A stretch of DNA of 64,000 nt from Nocardia flavorosea (GCF_015477805.1 NZ_JADLQL010000002.1:1116001-1180000); one strand, 5' to 3'; positions 10,701 to 20,393 are shown, counted from the first letter of the stretch. The notes: a model not told the origin generated them from the letters alone. Numbers and translations are program-made.

Positions 10701-12653
10701 GTTCTGGTAGATCGCGGGGCCGGCCTCATCGGCGTGTGAGGAGATGTTGTTCGCGAAAATCCCGCCGATCTGGCTGATCAGCACGTAGAGGATGATCGCC
10801 GCGGCCATGGTGCCGAACTGTTTGAGGCGGTTGTCCAATCCCCACAGCGGCCGCAGATCGATGCCCTGGCGGCGGATGGCCGGCAGCAGGCTGACCGCCT
10901 GCACGATCACGCCCAGAGTTACGCCACAGCCGAGGACGAGCAGTTTCGGATCGCTCATCCGGACCGGATCGAGGGTGATCTCCCCGGGTGTCAGCGCGTA
11001 GAGCCCGAGCACCACCAGCACCAGCACGTTGTTGAGGACCGGCGCCCACGCGCCCGGTTTGAACGCACCCCGGGTGTTGAGGATGGCGGTGAACAGGGCC
11101 GACAGCCCGTAGAACAGCACGGCCGGGACCAGCAGGAAGGTCAGTGCCGTGGTGAGCGATGTATTGACCTTGCCGTCCGCGGAGACGAAAACATGGGTCG
11201 CCAGAACCGGAGCCGCCGCGGTCGCCAGGACCGCCGCGGTACCGAGGATGACGGCGGCGGCGGTGACGAGCCGCCGGATGAACGCGGCACCCCGGTCGGG
11301 ATCCTCCTGTTCGGCCCGGACCAGCGTGGGCACCACGATGGCGGTGAGCACGGCGCCGAGCACCAGTTCGGCGATCATGTTCGGAATCAGGCTGGCCGAG
11401 GTGAACGAACTGGCGATGGCCGGGCCGAGGACCGCGAGCAGCAGCAGCTGTTTACCGAATCCGGTGATGCGGCTGATCAGGGTGGCGATCGCGATCGAAC
11501 CGGAGTCCTTCAGCAGCCTTGACTGACTGTTGTCGGGTTTGTCCCCGGTATCGGCCGCTTCGGGCGGGTCGGCCACGGCGACCGCGGGCAGCGGGCCGGT
11601 GCGAGGACGGTCACCGGCAGCCGGCGGGACTCGCGTGGGTGCAGCGCGCTGCGGTTCGACCGTAGTCGCGACCTGCGGTAGCGGTTGTGACGGCGGTGCC
11701 TGCCGGCGCGGTGGGGTCTGCGGGCGCAGGTTCCCGGGCGGCGGTGCCGATGGCGCCGGCCGGTTCGGCTGCCGCTGCGGACCGGGAGCCGCCGGATTCT
11801 GCCCGTGCGCGGGGTTGCGCCGATCGGCCGGACGCGGTGGCCGTTCGGGAGTTCGATCCTGCTGGATGGGCCGCATCCGCTGGGCTGGGAAAGGTTCGGA
11901 AGCCGGCTCGTTCGGAGGGCTTGCGGGCTCCGGCCGCGGCTGCACCGGGGGCGCGGGGGGACGTGGGGGCCGCCGGTGGTCGGCATCGGGTTGCGCATCG
12001 TGCGGCCGGGCGGGACCGGGCTGCGGACGCCCGGCCGGCGGCGGTACGGAAGATCGGAACGCGGCGGGTCGATTCGCGGGCGGCGCCGCCGGCGGGTGTG
12101 GGGCCGGAGGCGGGGCGGCCGGGCGCTGGTCGGGTCCCACCGCGGGGCGGGCGCCGGACGGCGGATCCAGGGGCGGCATACCGGGCCGGCCGCCGGGACG
12201 CGGATTCGCGGGTGGTAACGGGCGCCGGACGCCAGGGGGCGGGTTCTGGGGCGCTACGGCAGGTCGCGCGCCGGACGGCGGATTCTGTGGCCGGCCGGGG
12301 GCGGGATTGCGGCCGTCGGGCGCGGGGGTACGGCTGTCGGGCGCGGGAGGGCGCTGTCGATTCGCGGCATACCGATCCTCCCCCGGGTGCGGGCCCGGCC
12401 CGGCCGGGCGCCGGCCGGAGGGTCCTGGCCGCGGTGCCGGATCGACCGGCCGCTCGGTCCGGCGCAGCTGCGGTGGCGGCTCGCGGAAGGATTCGCGGTC
12501 GGTATCGCGCGGGTTGCCGGTCATCTCCGGCCCCGATCCGGGAGCCGGAGACACCCGCTCCCACGGTGCACTGGGGGCCCGCCGGCCGCGTGGACCGTCG
12601 GGCTGTCTACCGGGCTGTTGCCGATGAGCGGAGGATTCATCGTCGCTCATCAT
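7791..12653 (-). CDS. murJ: MurJ lipid II flippase fused to cytoplasmic pseudokinase and exported C-terminal domain
   Basis: MurJ flips lipid II across the membrane for peptidoglycan synthesis. The domain order in 1,620 residues is a Pro/Ala/Arg-rich disordered region (about 1-375), the MviN/MurJ transporter (about 378-900), and a charged linker. A protein-kinase-like domain begins near 1120 (GRYRLLADHGG) without an HRD or DFG catalytic motif. One membrane helix near 1415 and an extracellular discoidin-like domain (about 1460-1620) complete it. Mycobacterial Rv3910 has the same flippase-pseudokinase layout, and its pseudokinase binds FhaA. The N-terminal extension is far longer than in Rv3910. 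The start is an ATG ATG pair (12653/12650) directly after AGGAGG. Confidence 0.93.
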   Translation of the reverse strand: MMSDDESSAHRQQPGRQPDGPRGRRAPSAPWERVSPAPGSGPEMTGNPRDTDRESFREPPPQLRRTERPVDPAPRPGPSGRRPAGPGPHPGEDRYAANRQRPPAPDSRTPAPDGRNPAPGRPQNPPSGARPAVAPQNPPPGVRRPLPPANPRPGGRPGMPPLDPPSGARPAVGPDQRPAAPPPAPHPPAAPPANRPAAFRSSVPPPAGRPQPGPARPHDAQPDADHRRPPRPPAPPVQPRPEPASPPNEPASEPFPAQRMRPIQQDRTPERPPRPADRRNPAHGQNPAAPGPQRQPNRPAPSAPPPGNLRPQTPPRRQAPPSQPLPQVATTVEPQRAAPTRVPPAAGDRPRTGPLPAVAVADPPEAADTGDKPDNSQSRLLKDSGSIAIATLISRITGFGKQLLLLAVLGPAIASSFTSASLIPNMIAELVLGAVLTAIVVPTLVRAEQEDPDRGAAFIRRLVTAAAVILGTAAVLATAAAPVLATHVFVSADGKVNTSLTTALTFLLVPAVLFYGLSALFTAILNTRGAFKPGAWAPVLNNVLVLVVLGLYALTPGEITLDPVRMSDPKLLVLGCGVTLGVIVQAVSLLPAIRRQGIDLRPLWGLDNRLKQFGTMAAAIILYVLISQIGGIFANNISSHADEAGPAIYQNAWLLLQLPYGVIGVTLLTAIMPRLSRNAANDDTPAVVDDLSAATRLTMIALIPIVTFLTLAGPQVGDALFGYARFAEDASRLGTAVSFSAFTLIPYSLVLIHLRVFYAREQAWTPTWIILGITAVKILFSALAPFIADSSDQVVIVLGIATGLGFTTGAVIGGWLLHRSLGDLRMANVGRTVSRVLLSSLAGGAVMLIADRVMGLDRLTESLGGPGSFIRVGITAIVMFAVAFGLMRLAGIPEVVAITVAISRRLGITPPAPPLDLDEPVEDEHTTRILRRPDPYLAYSGFDSAMDAQSTMVLPVIRPDSVDRTVPGQFPYPVRQTGTSDRPAEFAAYQGEGGPRVSDDAVGKVPAADPARNPASGRLSTDVPPEQSEPGEARTQRADTGSTESARPPEQAPDSGPRYDDAATGQPDDAEHLSEEHVQRTGATVSATDPVYDTGMIAVPPMTQASRVQRGPKLIAGASVAGGRYRLLADHGGARGLKFWQALDIKLDREVALTFVDADQRAASDSGQDGPQAILSRTLRLGRINSPGLARVLDVVRGSSGGIVVAEWTPGRSLREMAETVPSPIGAARAIRVLASATEMAHRSGGALSIDHPDRIRISANGDAVLAFPGTLGDADPQSDVRGLGAMLYALITARWPLRTGGVSGSAAAVGGLRLADFGPDGTPVEPRQIRPEVPFEISAVAVRSLEPNTGVRTAATIQHVLEQASVVDQKTDFIPVLRLGQRAPAPADESLADPELLAAEREKSQRMMWIMVALGILTALVVGIVIWWLVSVFAPGDSSEPLNEQRAIGLTTSRAPEESPSSAAPSSTPAAAAGVPVPISGITVFSPEGTPDDPDGAAAAMDGDPATTWSTDQYFQQFPALKQGVGLLATLPSPANLTKVTITSPTPGTSVEIRTSPTETPTLDQTQLAGTAVLGDGVTEVPVQTDQAARYVLIWVTGLGNSGAQFQSSIAELGFESKP

Positions 12654-12901
12654 GCCTCCTGTATCGCCCGGACCCCCGCTTGCCGGTTGTCCCCTGTGTC
12701 GTGCCGAACACTTCGCCGCCACTGTTGCGCGCAACGAACTGTACGGTGCGGGCGGCGGGCCGTATCCGGCCGCGCACCGGCGTCCCGGACGGACCAGGAG
12801 CGCCGATGCGCGCACCCCTCCAATCTTCCATGGGACGCCCGTGCCGGTCATCTCCCCAGGTCGGCCCGCGCACGTCCGATCCGGGACATCGAGAGCCGGG
12901 A

Positions 12902-15511
12902 TTACACCCGCTCCCTGCGGTGTGCCGAGCGGTGACCGGTTTCCCGCGCTTCGTCGCTCACCTGGAACTCGGCGTGGCCGGATTTGCGCCGCCGGGCCCG
13001 GCCCAGCCGGATCACCCGCCGCCGGACCCCCGGGTCCACGCCCTTGTCGGCCGGATCGCGTTCGCCGTGGAAGCGCTTCCACAGGCGGCGGCCGGCGAGC
13101 AGGAACAACAACGCCGCGGCGCAAGCGGTAATGATGGCAAGAATCTGCCCGTAGGCGTTCGAGCGCACCGAGATCGAGGTGGCATGGCCGAGCGGTATTC
13201 CCTCGGGCGTACTCAGCGATATCGGTACGACGAGGTTGCGGCTGTCGCTGACCTCGGTCGGGATCTGGAAGGAACGGGTCCCGCGGGGTGGGAGCAGCTG
13301 TTCGCCGATATCGGTGATCTTGGTTTCCGGCGGCGCGTCGATCCGGAAGCGGATCCGCATCGAAATGGGCAGATCATTGCGTGCCACCAGCAGCAACGGA
13401 CTCGACTCGGAGGCCAGCGTGTACACCCCGCCCGGGGGCAGCACGGTCACCGACCGGTAGATCTCGTCCACCGCCGCGGTGGTCTTTTCGATCCGCCGCT
13501 GCGCGAAGACCTCGGCTTGCCCGGTGGGGCCGCCGCGCCGGTCCGACAATGACAACGCGCGCACCAGATCGTCACGTAACGGGTCCAGATAGCCGCGCGG
13601 GGTCGGCTGGGTTTCGGGCACCTCCACCATGGCCTGCAGCAGCTGGGACAACCGGTGCGACTGATCGCGGGCCGGTATTGCGAAATGCCCGGGGACCGCC
13701 TCCAGGGCGGCGTCCGGGAGCGGGGCCAGTTGATAAGGCGCCGGGTCCGGCGCCTGCCCGACCAGATCGCCGAACGGCCGCGGAACCGCCAGTCTGCTGT
13801 CCACCAGCAGTTCGAGCTGGCGCAACAACGCGATCGCTTCGTCGCGGTTGGCGCCCCACTGCTGTGGCGGCATGATCAGCTGGGAGCGTGGCCGGCCCGG
13901 ATCGGCGTGCAACGCCTGCCAGGACACCGCACCCAGCGCGTCCTGCAGACGTGCGCTGCGCGAATCGTTGGTCACCGGATAGCGGGCCGATTCGGGGACG
14001 TAGGCCGGAGTCGGCGGATTGGAGCCGATACCGGCCAGCGCCGCCGCCGGCCAGATATCGAAGGTGGCTACCCGCAGTGCGGGATCAGCCGTCGAGGTGC
14101 CCCCACTACCCGCATGATTCGGCGGTGCCGCGGCACCGGGCGTCGCGGGCCGACCCTCGGCCGGTACGGGGCCACCGGCGGGGACGGCCTGTTGTTCGGC
14201 CGCCTCGCCGGGGGCGGGGGCCGGTGCGGCTCCCGCGATACCTGGCAACCGCACCACATCCGGCACCGGAGCGTACGGGTCACCGGCCCCGCCCTCCGGC
14301 GCGACCGCGTTCCCCGCGAGCACCGCGGTATCGAAACCCTGTGCTTTCAGCAGTTGCGCCGCGGGCGGGTCGAGACTGCTGGCATCGGGCAGGCTCACCC
14401 CCCGCACCGACCTGGTGTTCAGGATCGAATCGACGATCTGCGCGGGAGCCCCCAGCGCCCGGGCGGTGAGAGCCGGATCGTTCGCCACCGCCAATGCGGA
14501 AATATCGACCTGCGCGAACGGCAACGCCACCGTGCACATCGAGGAGGCCAGCGCACGTACCCGGTCCAGCCACTGCTTCGCGGCCTCGGTGCCCGTCCCC
14601 GGTCGTGTCGCTCCTTCGGGATCCGACGGGCTGGCCAGCACCCGGTAGTCCTCGGTCATCGCCTGCACCGTGAGCAGTAGGTCCGGGTCGACGGCCAGGC
14701 ATATCGCCGAAGCCGGGCCGCCGGCCGAGCGGTCGTCGCCGACGACCGTTTCCAGCGCCCCGACCAGTTCGTCCAACCGGCCACCGCGGCTCAGCGACGC
14801 CGCAAGTTCGTCGTCGGTCAGCTCCACGGTCCGGTCCGGATCGCCGGGCTGGCCGGCCACCATGCGCGGCCGGTCGGCCAGCGGCCACAGCAGCGTCGTC
14901 GATACCGGCGGATTGGCCGGCGCGGGCAGCGGCGGGGCGCTACCGTCCGCGGCCGCGGGCAGGCCGAGCACCGGCAGCAGGAAACGGGCATCGTCCAACC
15001 GCGCCTGGCCGCCGTAGTCCGGGGTCCCGTTGACATTCAGCAGCAGCGGGTAGACACCCGGTTCGGTGATGTTCAACGACTCCCCGGAGCCGTCGCGCAG
15101 CGGTACCGACAACGTGAACTGCTGGCGCTGGCCCGGCTCCAGCCGTACCGCGATGTCCTGGAACGGGGTCGGATAGTCGTAGCTGGCCTGATCCAGTTTC
15201 AAAGTGGTGCGCAGTTCGCTGGGATCGGCGATCGCCCGCGACCGCTGCACCCGCACCGTCACGGCGTCCACGCCGCGGTCACCGATATTGGTGACTGTTC
15301 CGGTCACCGTCAGCAGCGGTTCGCTCGTGGTGGTCACCGTGCCCGGGCTCACCGAATCCAGCGACAGTTTCAGGAACTGCGGCGCAGCGGTATCCTCGGC
15401 CGACCCGGTCGGCTGCGCGTAGGCGGCGGTCACGGGCAGCGCGGACAGCGCCGTCACCGCGCCGAGGATGGTCAGGATCACGAAGATGATCCGACTCGGT
15501 CGACGCGTCAT
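12902..15511 (-). CDS. DUF6049-type secreted/membrane-anchored protein (Rv3909 position)
   Basis: The 869 residues begin with a signal peptide (hydrophobic 8-27, cleavage likely after AYA). A large Pro/Ala-rich exported body follows, then one C-terminal membrane helix (about 805-825, [18 protein letters not shown]) and a basic cytoplasmic tail. This matches mycobacterial Rv3909, which lies between mutT4 and murJ and has no assigned biochemical function. Its ATG overlaps the stop of the upstream Nudix gene (ATGA), and murJ follows after about 250 bases. The neighbourhood suggests a role in envelope assembly; this is inference. Confidence 0.8.
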   Translation of the reverse strand: MTRRPSRIIFVILTILGAVTALSALPVTAAYAQPTGSAEDTAAPQFLKLSLDSVSPGTVTTTSEPLLTVTGTVTNIGDRGVDAVTVRVQRSRAIADPSELRTTLKLDQASYDYPTPFQDIAVRLEPGQRQQFTLSVPLRDGSGESLNITEPGVYPLLLNVNGTPDYGGQARLDDARFLLPVLGLPAAADGSAPPLPAPANPPVSTTLLWPLADRPRMVAGQPGDPDRTVELTDDELAASLSRGGRLDELVGALETVVGDDRSAGGPASAICLAVDPDLLLTVQAMTEDYRVLASPSDPEGATRPGTGTEAAKQWLDRVRALASSMCTVALPFAQVDISALAVANDPALTARALGAPAQIVDSILNTRSVRGVSLPDASSLDPPAAQLLKAQGFDTAVLAGNAVAPEGGAGDPYAPVPDVVRLPGIAGAAPAPAPGEAAEQQAVPAGGPVPAEGRPATPGAAAPPNHAGSGGTSTADPALRVATFDIWPAAALAGIGSNPPTPAYVPESARYPVTNDSRSARLQDALGAVSWQALHADPGRPRSQLIMPPQQWGANRDEAIALLRQLELLVDSRLAVPRPFGDLVGQAPDPAPYQLAPLPDAALEAVPGHFAIPARDQSHRLSQLLQAMVEVPETQPTPRGYLDPLRDDLVRALSLSDRRGGPTGQAEVFAQRRIEKTTAAVDEIYRSVTVLPPGGVYTLASESSPLLLVARNDLPISMRIRFRIDAPPETKITDIGEQLLPPRGTRSFQIPTEVSDSRNLVVPISLSTPEGIPLGHATSISVRSNAYGQILAIITACAAALLFLLAGRRLWKRFHGERDPADKGVDPGVRRRVIRLGRARRRKSGHAEFQVSDEARETGHRSAHRRERV

Positions 15512-16044
15512 CGCTTACCGGTCTCCATCCGGTCGATCAGGCGGTTCGCCACCTCGGCCAGCCTGCGCTCGTCGGCGTAGGCGAGCCTGGAGTTCAATTC
15601 GCTCAACGGCACCCAGTCCACCTGGGTGACCTCCACATCCGCGTCGGATAGTTCGCCACCGACCGAACGCAGCAGAAAATGGTGCACTGTCTTGTGTACC
15701 CGCCGCCCCTCGGTGACGAACCAGTAATCGATACTGCCCAATTCGGCGACCACCACGCCCTGAATACCGGTTTCTTCGGCGACCTCGCGAATAGCCGTCT
15801 GTTCCGAGGTTTCGCCTTCTTCGATATGTCCTTTGGGCAGCGACCATAGCAGCCGTCCCCGGCGGTCCGTCCGGCCGATCAGGGCGGCGCATCGCTTATC
15901 GGGCGGCCCGTCGAGTCCGTCGACAACCAATCCCCCCGCCGAGGTCTCACGCACCGTGCGCATACGCGGTTTGGCCGCACCACCGGCCGAACCCCGGCGC
16001 CGGGGCTGGCGGCGTCGACTGTTCGCGCGATCGGCCGGAGACAC
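15508..16044 (-). CDS. mutT4: Nudix hydrolase (MutT4-like)
   Basis: This 178-residue protein carries a complete Nudix box starting at [20 protein letters not shown] (pattern GX5EX7REUXEEXGU). It should hydrolyse a nucleoside-diphosphate-linked substrate with Mg2+; the substrate is not readable. A basic N-terminus (RRRQPRRRG) precedes the domain. The GTG start at 16044 has no ribosome-binding site, but TAGTAT lies six bases upstream, which suggests a leaderless transcript. An in-frame ATG at 15963 is an alternative. It is the first gene of the minus-strand run that leads into the Rv3909-like gene and murJ, and is divergent from pcnA, as Rv3908 is from Rv3907c. Confidence 0.88.
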   Translation of the reverse strand: MSPADRANSRRRQPRRRGSAGGAAKPRMRTVRETSAGGLVVDGLDGPPDKRCAALIGRTDRRGRLLWSLPKGHIEEGETSEQTAIREVAEETGIQGVVVAELGSIDYWFVTEGRRVHKTVHHFLLRSVGGELSDADVEVTQVDWVPLSELNSRLAYADERRLAEVANRLIDRMETGKR

Positions 16045-16050
16045 TACGCA

Positions 16051-16056
16051 ATACTA
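16051..16056 (-). promoter_or_regulatory. Possible -10 element for a leaderless Nudix transcript
   Basis: On the minus strand TAGTAT lies six bases upstream of the GTG start of the Nudix gene. That spacing would put transcription initiation at or next to the start codon, a common arrangement in actinobacteria. No convincing -35 box is visible. Confidence 0.4.
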
Positions 16057-16071
16057 GAGCAGTATCTTTTT

Positions 16072-16190
16072 GCGCCGCCTCCGGCGGCGCGGGGTTTCGG
16101 CCCCTTCGGCTTATGCTTTCCGCCCGATCGAGGGCCCGGCCCCCGCACAACGCCAAGGGAGGGGCCGAACCCCGCGCGCCGAAGGCGCGC
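16072..16190. repeat. Inverted-repeat element with terminal hairpins (MITE/REP-like)
   Basis: Left end: a perfect 8-bp hairpin (16072-16090), then GGGGTTTCGGCCCC (16091-16104). Right end: GGGGCCGAACCCC (16161-16173), the reverse complement of the left arm apart from one extra T, then a 7-bp hairpin (16174-16190). The roughly 56-base middle has no gene. The whole element lies between the divergent Nudix gene and pcnA, immediately upstream of pcnA. It could be a mobile miniature repeat or a paired structured RNA element. Confidence 0.65.
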
Positions 16191-16214
16191 CGATGAACAC
16201 AGTAAGGTTCTGCT

Positions 16215-17675
16215 GTGGTTTCGACGGAGTCCGAGGATGCAGTGCTGGATCGCCGTACTCGTTTGCTGGCGGCGGCGGCGGTCACGCTGGGCCGGCTTTC
16301 CGATGTGCTGACACCGCTGGGGGAAATGTTCGCCGCACGGGGTTTCCACCTGTATTTGGTGGGCGGCAGTGTGCGGGACGCGGTTCTGGGGCGGCTCGGC
16401 ACCGATCTGGATTTCACCACCGACGCGCGGCCCGAGCAGGTACAGCAACTGCTGGACGGCTGGGCGGATCAGCTGTGGGATACCGGGGGGCTCGCATTCG
16501 GGACCGTCAGCGCGGCCAAGAGCGGCCAGCAGTTGGAGATCACCACGTTCCGTAGTGACGCCTATGACCGGGTTTCGCGGAATCCACAGGTCAGTTTCGG
16601 CGACGATTTGGAAGGCGATCTCGTCCGCCGGGATTTCACCGTGAACGCGATGGCGGTGAAGATCGCGGCCGACGGTGCACTGGAATTCGTGGACCCGTTG
16701 AACGGGATGGAGGCGCTGCTGGCGGGGGTATTGGATACTCCGGCCGCGCCCGCTGATTCGTTCAACGATGATCCGCTGCGGATGCTGCGTGCGGCCCGTT
16801 TCGTTTCTCAACTGGGTTTCACCGCGCATCCGCGGGTACGGGATGCGATCACCGAGATGGCGCCGGAGATCGAACGGATCACCGCGGAGCGGGTACGAAC
16901 CGAGCTGGACAAGCTGATCGGCGGCGCCTATCCGATCGACGGCATCAACATGATGTGTGAGACCGGGCTGGCGCAGCGGGTGCTGCCCGAGGTGCCGGCG
17001 ATGAAGCTGGAGATCGATGAACATCATCAGCACAAGGATGTCTACTGGCATTCGCTGACCGTGCTGGAACAGGCGATCGACCAGGAAGAAGGCGATCCCG
17101 ACCTGGTATTGCGTTGGGCCGCCCTGCTGCACGATATCGGCAAACCGGATACCAAACGCAACGAACCCGGGGGCGGGGTCAGCTTCCACCACCATGAGGT
17201 AGTGGGCGCCAAAATGGTGCGGAAGCGGATGCGGGCACTGAAGTATCCGAAGCAGTTCACCGAGGATGTGGCGCGGCTGGTGTTCCTGCATCTGCGGTTC
17301 CACGGCTACGGAAAAGGCCAGTGGACCGATTCCGCGGTTCGCCGCTATGTCACCGACGCCGGGGACCTGTTGCCGCGGCTGCACAAGCTGGTGCGCGCCG
17401 ATTGCACGACTCGTAACAAGCGTCGTGCCGCCGCACTGCGCGCCACCTATGACGATCTCGAGGCGCGGATCGCCCGTCTACAGGAACAAGAAGATCTGGC
17501 GCGGGTCCGGCCGGATCTGGACGGTAACGCGATCATGGAGTTGCTGGGGCTGCCGCCGGGGCCCGAGGTGGGCCGCGCGTGGCGTCATCTGAAGGAGTTG
17601 CGGCTCGATCGCGGTCCGCTGACCCGCGACGAAGCCGAGGAAGCCCTGCGGCAGTGGTGGCAGTCGCAGCAGTGA
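16215..17675 (+). CDS. pcnA: CCA-adding tRNA nucleotidyltransferase
   Basis: This 486-residue enzyme adds or repairs the 3' CCA of tRNAs. The N-terminal nucleotidyltransferase motif LVGGSVRDAVLGR is near residues 48-60, and the catalytic aspartates are in DLDF. The downstream RRDFTVNAMA motif and an HD phosphohydrolase-like domain (LLHDIGKPDTK, then HHHE) follow, as in actinobacterial members. The name pcnA is inherited from the M. tuberculosis annotation; it is not a poly(A) polymerase by context. GTG 16215 is the start, with TAAGG upstream. It converges with the next gene, with nine bases between stops. Confidence 0.95.
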   Translation: MVSTESEDAVLDRRTRLLAAAAVTLGRLSDVLTPLGEMFAARGFHLYLVGGSVRDAVLGRLGTDLDFTTDARPEQVQQLLDGWADQLWDTGGLAFGTVSAAKSGQQLEITTFRSDAYDRVSRNPQVSFGDDLEGDLVRRDFTVNAMAVKIAADGALEFVDPLNGMEALLAGVLDTPAAPADSFNDDPLRMLRAARFVSQLGFTAHPRVRDAITEMAPEIERITAERVRTELDKLIGGAYPIDGINMMCETGLAQRVLPEVPAMKLEIDEHHQHKDVYWHSLTVLEQAIDQEEGDPDLVLRWAALLHDIGKPDTKRNEPGGGVSFHHHEVVGAKMVRKRMRALKYPKQFTEDVARLVFLHLRFHGYGKGQWTDSAVRRYVTDAGDLLPRLHKLVRADCTTRNKRRAAALRATYDDLEARIARLQEQEDLARVRPDLDGNAIMELLGLPPGPEVGRAWRHLKELRLDRGPLTRDEAEEALRQWWQSQQ

Positions 17676-17684
17676 ACCGGCCGG

Positions 17685-18509
17685 TCAGAACACGATCAGG
17701 GTGGTGCCGGCCACGATGGCCGATCGGATCTGGGCCAGGTCGAACGATCCGCTGACCGGTGCCACTTCGATCCGGAAGCGGACCAGTTCGCCGTCGCGGA
17801 CCGCGCGTCGCACCCGGGCCCCGCTCGGTAGTTCCGGTATCCGGATCGGTTCGGTGGTCCGCCAGCGCGGGGGTACGGGCATACCGAACCAGGTCGCGCG
17901 GTGGACGTCGAGTTCGAGGACGTCGTCGGTGATGGACGCGTCCAGTTCGGCGCTGATCCGCCGGCGCCGGTGGACCGCACGGACGATTCCCTGCCCGGTT
18001 ACGGACAGTTCCCAATCGCGGGCGTGGCCGGCGAACCGATCGAGCAATGCCGCCGAGGTGACGGTGCCGTCGATATCGACCCGGGCCGAGCGCATTCGCG
18101 TCGGCACGCCCGGTACCAGCCGCACCTCGTGCGCGATCACGGTGACCTCGTCGAGCACCAGGCCGTCCCAGAGCAGGTCACGCAGTACTGCCTTGGTCTG
18201 GAAATGTGCGCCGCGGCGGCGCACTTTCAGCACGTCGAGGGTGCCGGTGAGGTGATGATCGAGCACGGTCGCGCTGATCTCCCGGCCGCCGAACCGGCTC
18301 AGAATCCCCTCGCTGAGCACGGTGAGCACGGTATCGGGCAGCAGGGCGGTGACGGTGCCGGCGCCGAGGTCGGCCATGGGTTCCACCCAGCCGGTGGTAT
18401 AGCTGATCCACTGCTCCAGCCGGGACGGCTCGAACAGTCGTCTGCCGAGGTCGACCGCCCACAGTGGGGAGAACGGGGAAGCCGACGGAGGGTCCGGATG
18501 TGCCGCCAT
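17685..18509 (-). CDS. Uncharacterised protein, possibly LmeA/DUF2993-like
   Basis: This 274-residue protein has no signal peptide and no membrane helix. It consists of alternating beta-strand-like segments (for example LTGTLDVLKVRRRGAHFQ and ARVDIDGTVTSAALLDRF). Such a pattern resembles DUF2993/LmeA lipid-binding proteins of mycolic-acid bacteria, but I cannot confirm the family by eye. ATG 18509 has GGAAGTG upstream. A longer reading from 18617 would add 36 residues without a ribosome site. It is divergent from the DUF4185 gene. Confidence 0.5.
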   Translation of the reverse strand: MAAHPDPPSASPFSPLWAVDLGRRLFEPSRLEQWISYTTGWVEPMADLGAGTVTALLPDTVLTVLSEGILSRFGGREISATVLDHHLTGTLDVLKVRRRGAHFQTKAVLRDLLWDGLVLDEVTVIAHEVRLVPGVPTRMRSARVDIDGTVTSAALLDRFAGHARDWELSVTGQGIVRAVHRRRRISAELDASITDDVLELDVHRATWFGMPVPPRWRTTEPIRIPELPSGARVRRAVRDGELVRFRIEVAPVSGSFDLAQIRSAIVAGTTLIVF

Positions 18510-18761
18510 GATCACTTCCGAGGGTACTGGCCCGGACCGGCCCGCCACCATACGTAACAGGCCGCGCCGGTGTGCCGGAGGGACTGGGAATCCGTGCCAT
18601 CCGACTCCGGTGCGCAACGGCAGTCACCCGATGCAGTGATGACAGAGCACGCGGAACATATCCGCCGGACACCGGTGCGTCCGGTCTCGAATGGGCGCGA
18701 TGGCGGCGAGGCTCGGGTAGGTTCACTGCGACAACGGGACTCGACAGGAGACAGTGAGCTG

Positions 18762-20393
18762 TTGACCGAGGTGGTGTGGGGTTTCCGGCCGGGTCGTTGC
18801 CGGCTCGTATTCCTCGGATTGGTACTTACGGGTTATCTGGGTATACCGGCGCCCGCGCAGGCGGTACCCCATCCATGGGCCCCGCCGCCGGTGAACGAAT
18901 GCGGTGAGGTCGGATTCGATCCGCTCGACCGCGCGCCCGACCCCGCCGCGCCGCCGCCCCCGCCGGTCCAGGTGCCCCCGCAGATCGATATCCCGATCCC
19001 GGTACCGCAGTTCACCCCGGTGCCCGTGCCCGACCCACCGCACGACAACACCCGGATCGTCCCGGAGCCGCTACCCGTGGACCCGTGCCGTAACCCGTGC
19101 CCGGATATCCGCGACACCCCGGAGCCGGAACCATCGGACGACGGCAAGGACAACGACGGGCTCACCCCGCCCGCGCCGCCCGGCACCGGTTCCGGTAGCG
19201 GTTCGGCCACCGGCAGCAGTTCGGGCAGTGGTTCCGGTTCCGGTGATCCGGTGAAACTGCCGCGGATTCAGTTCAAACCGGAGATCGAGCCCATCCCGAT
19301 CCCGGTGCCCGGCGGACCGGGCGATCCACCGCAACCCGCGCCGCCGCCGGTCGTGCATCCGGCCGAACCCGGTCCCGTCGCGAGTCCGGCGCCGCTGCCC
19401 CGGGTGGAGTCGGTGCGCTTGGTCGAGCAGGTGACCGGGCACGGTTCGCCGAACCGGACCGATATGCGCTGGCAGGTCGACGGCACCGATCTGGGTTTGA
19501 TGTGGGAGACGAAACCCGGCGAGGTCGCGGTGGTGTTCGGTGATACCTTCGGCGCGGGCTGGGTGCCCGGCGGCGCCGGCGGTGCGGATGCGGATTGGCG
19601 CAGCAATATCCTGGCCTACAGCACCGACCGCGACCTTGCCGACGGGTTGCGCCTGGACACCATGGTTCAGGACAGCCGCTGTCACGCCGCCGAACTGCTG
19701 GGCAGCCGCAAAATCAAGAACTGGGAGACCACCACCATCCCCACCTCGGGTTTCGCCCTCGGTGACCGCCAGTATCTGAGCTATATGTCGGTGAATCGCT
19801 GGAGCCGGATACCGGGGCTGTGGTGGACGAACTACGGCGGTATCGCCTACTCCGACGACAACGGCAGTACCTGGGTCAAAGATCAGCACGCCCGATGGGA
19901 GAACCTGTTCGGTCTGGGCCGGTTCCAGGTTGCGGCGATGGTCCCGCACGGCGACTACGTGTACATGTTCGGTACACCCAACGGCCGGATCGGCGTGATC
20001 GGACTGGCCCGGGTGCCCAGCGACCAGGTCCTGAACAAAACCGCGTACCAGTACTGGGTGAACGGCACCTGGGCGCCGGCCTCGGAGAATCTGGCCACTC
20101 CGCTGGTGCCCGGTATCGCCAGCGAGCTCTCGGTGCGGTTCGATACCGAATCGGGGCAGTGGCAGATGTCGTATCTGGATTCCGCGCGCGGCGCGATCGT
20201 CCTGCGCACCGCCGCCCAGCCGCAGGGGTTGTGGACCGAGCCGGTGCCACTGGTGTCCACCGCCGACTACCCCAAGGCGTACGGCGGTTTCATCCATCCC
20301 TGGTCCACCGCCCGCGATCTGTATTTCACGCTCTCGGAGTGGGATTCCTACAACGTGTACCTGATGCACGCCCGCCTGACTCCGCCGGACTGA
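18762..20393 (+). CDS. Secreted DUF4185-domain protein with proline-rich linker
   Basis: An N-terminal signal peptide ends at APAQA. It is followed by about 200 residues of Pro-rich and Ser/Gly-rich linker, with many PIPVPQ-type repeats and a GSGSGSATGSSSGSG stretch. A C-terminal DUF4185 domain then runs to the end (NRTDMRWQVDGTDLGLMWE onward). This domain resembles a glycosidase-like beta-propeller and is found in exported actinobacterial proteins; its substrate is unknown to me. TTG 18762 is chosen because AGGAG lies 11 bases upstream. GTG 18771 or 18774 would give a tighter signal peptide. Its stop is eight bases from the pxpC stop. Confidence 0.75.
   Translation: MTEVVWGFRPGRCRLVFLGLVLTGYLGIPAPAQAVPHPWAPPPVNECGEVGFDPLDRAPDPAAPPPPPVQVPPQIDIPIPVPQFTPVPVPDPPHDNTRIVPEPLPVDPCRNPCPDIRDTPEPEPSDDGKDNDGLTPPAPPGTGSGSGSATGSSSGSGSGSGDPVKLPRIQFKPEIEPIPIPVPGGPGDPPQPAPPPVVHPAEPGPVASPAPLPRVESVRLVEQVTGHGSPNRTDMRWQVDGTDLGLMWETKPGEVAVVFGDTFGAGWVPGGAGGADADWRSNILAYSTDRDLADGLRLDTMVQDSRCHAAELLGSRKIKNWETTTIPTSGFALGDRQYLSYMSVNRWSRIPGLWWTNYGGIAYSDDNGSTWVKDQHARWENLFGLGRFQVAAMVPHGDYVYMFGTPNGRIGVIGLARVPSDQVLNKTAYQYWVNGTWAPASENLATPLVPGIASELSVRFDTESGQWQMSYLDSARGAIVLRTAAQPQGLWTEPVPLVSTADYPKAYGGFIHPWSTARDLYFTLSEWDSYNVYLMHARLTPPD

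Noticed and set aside
12654-13124. Upstream extension of murJ by 157 codons
   Set aside because: The added residues are unlike any MurJ and overlap the DUF6049 gene end; AGGAGG directly precedes the ATG ATG pair at 12653/12650.
11530-13552. Glycine- and arginine-rich plus-strand frames opposite murJ
   Set aside because: They mirror the proline-rich codons of the MurJ extension; no ribosome site or family signature.
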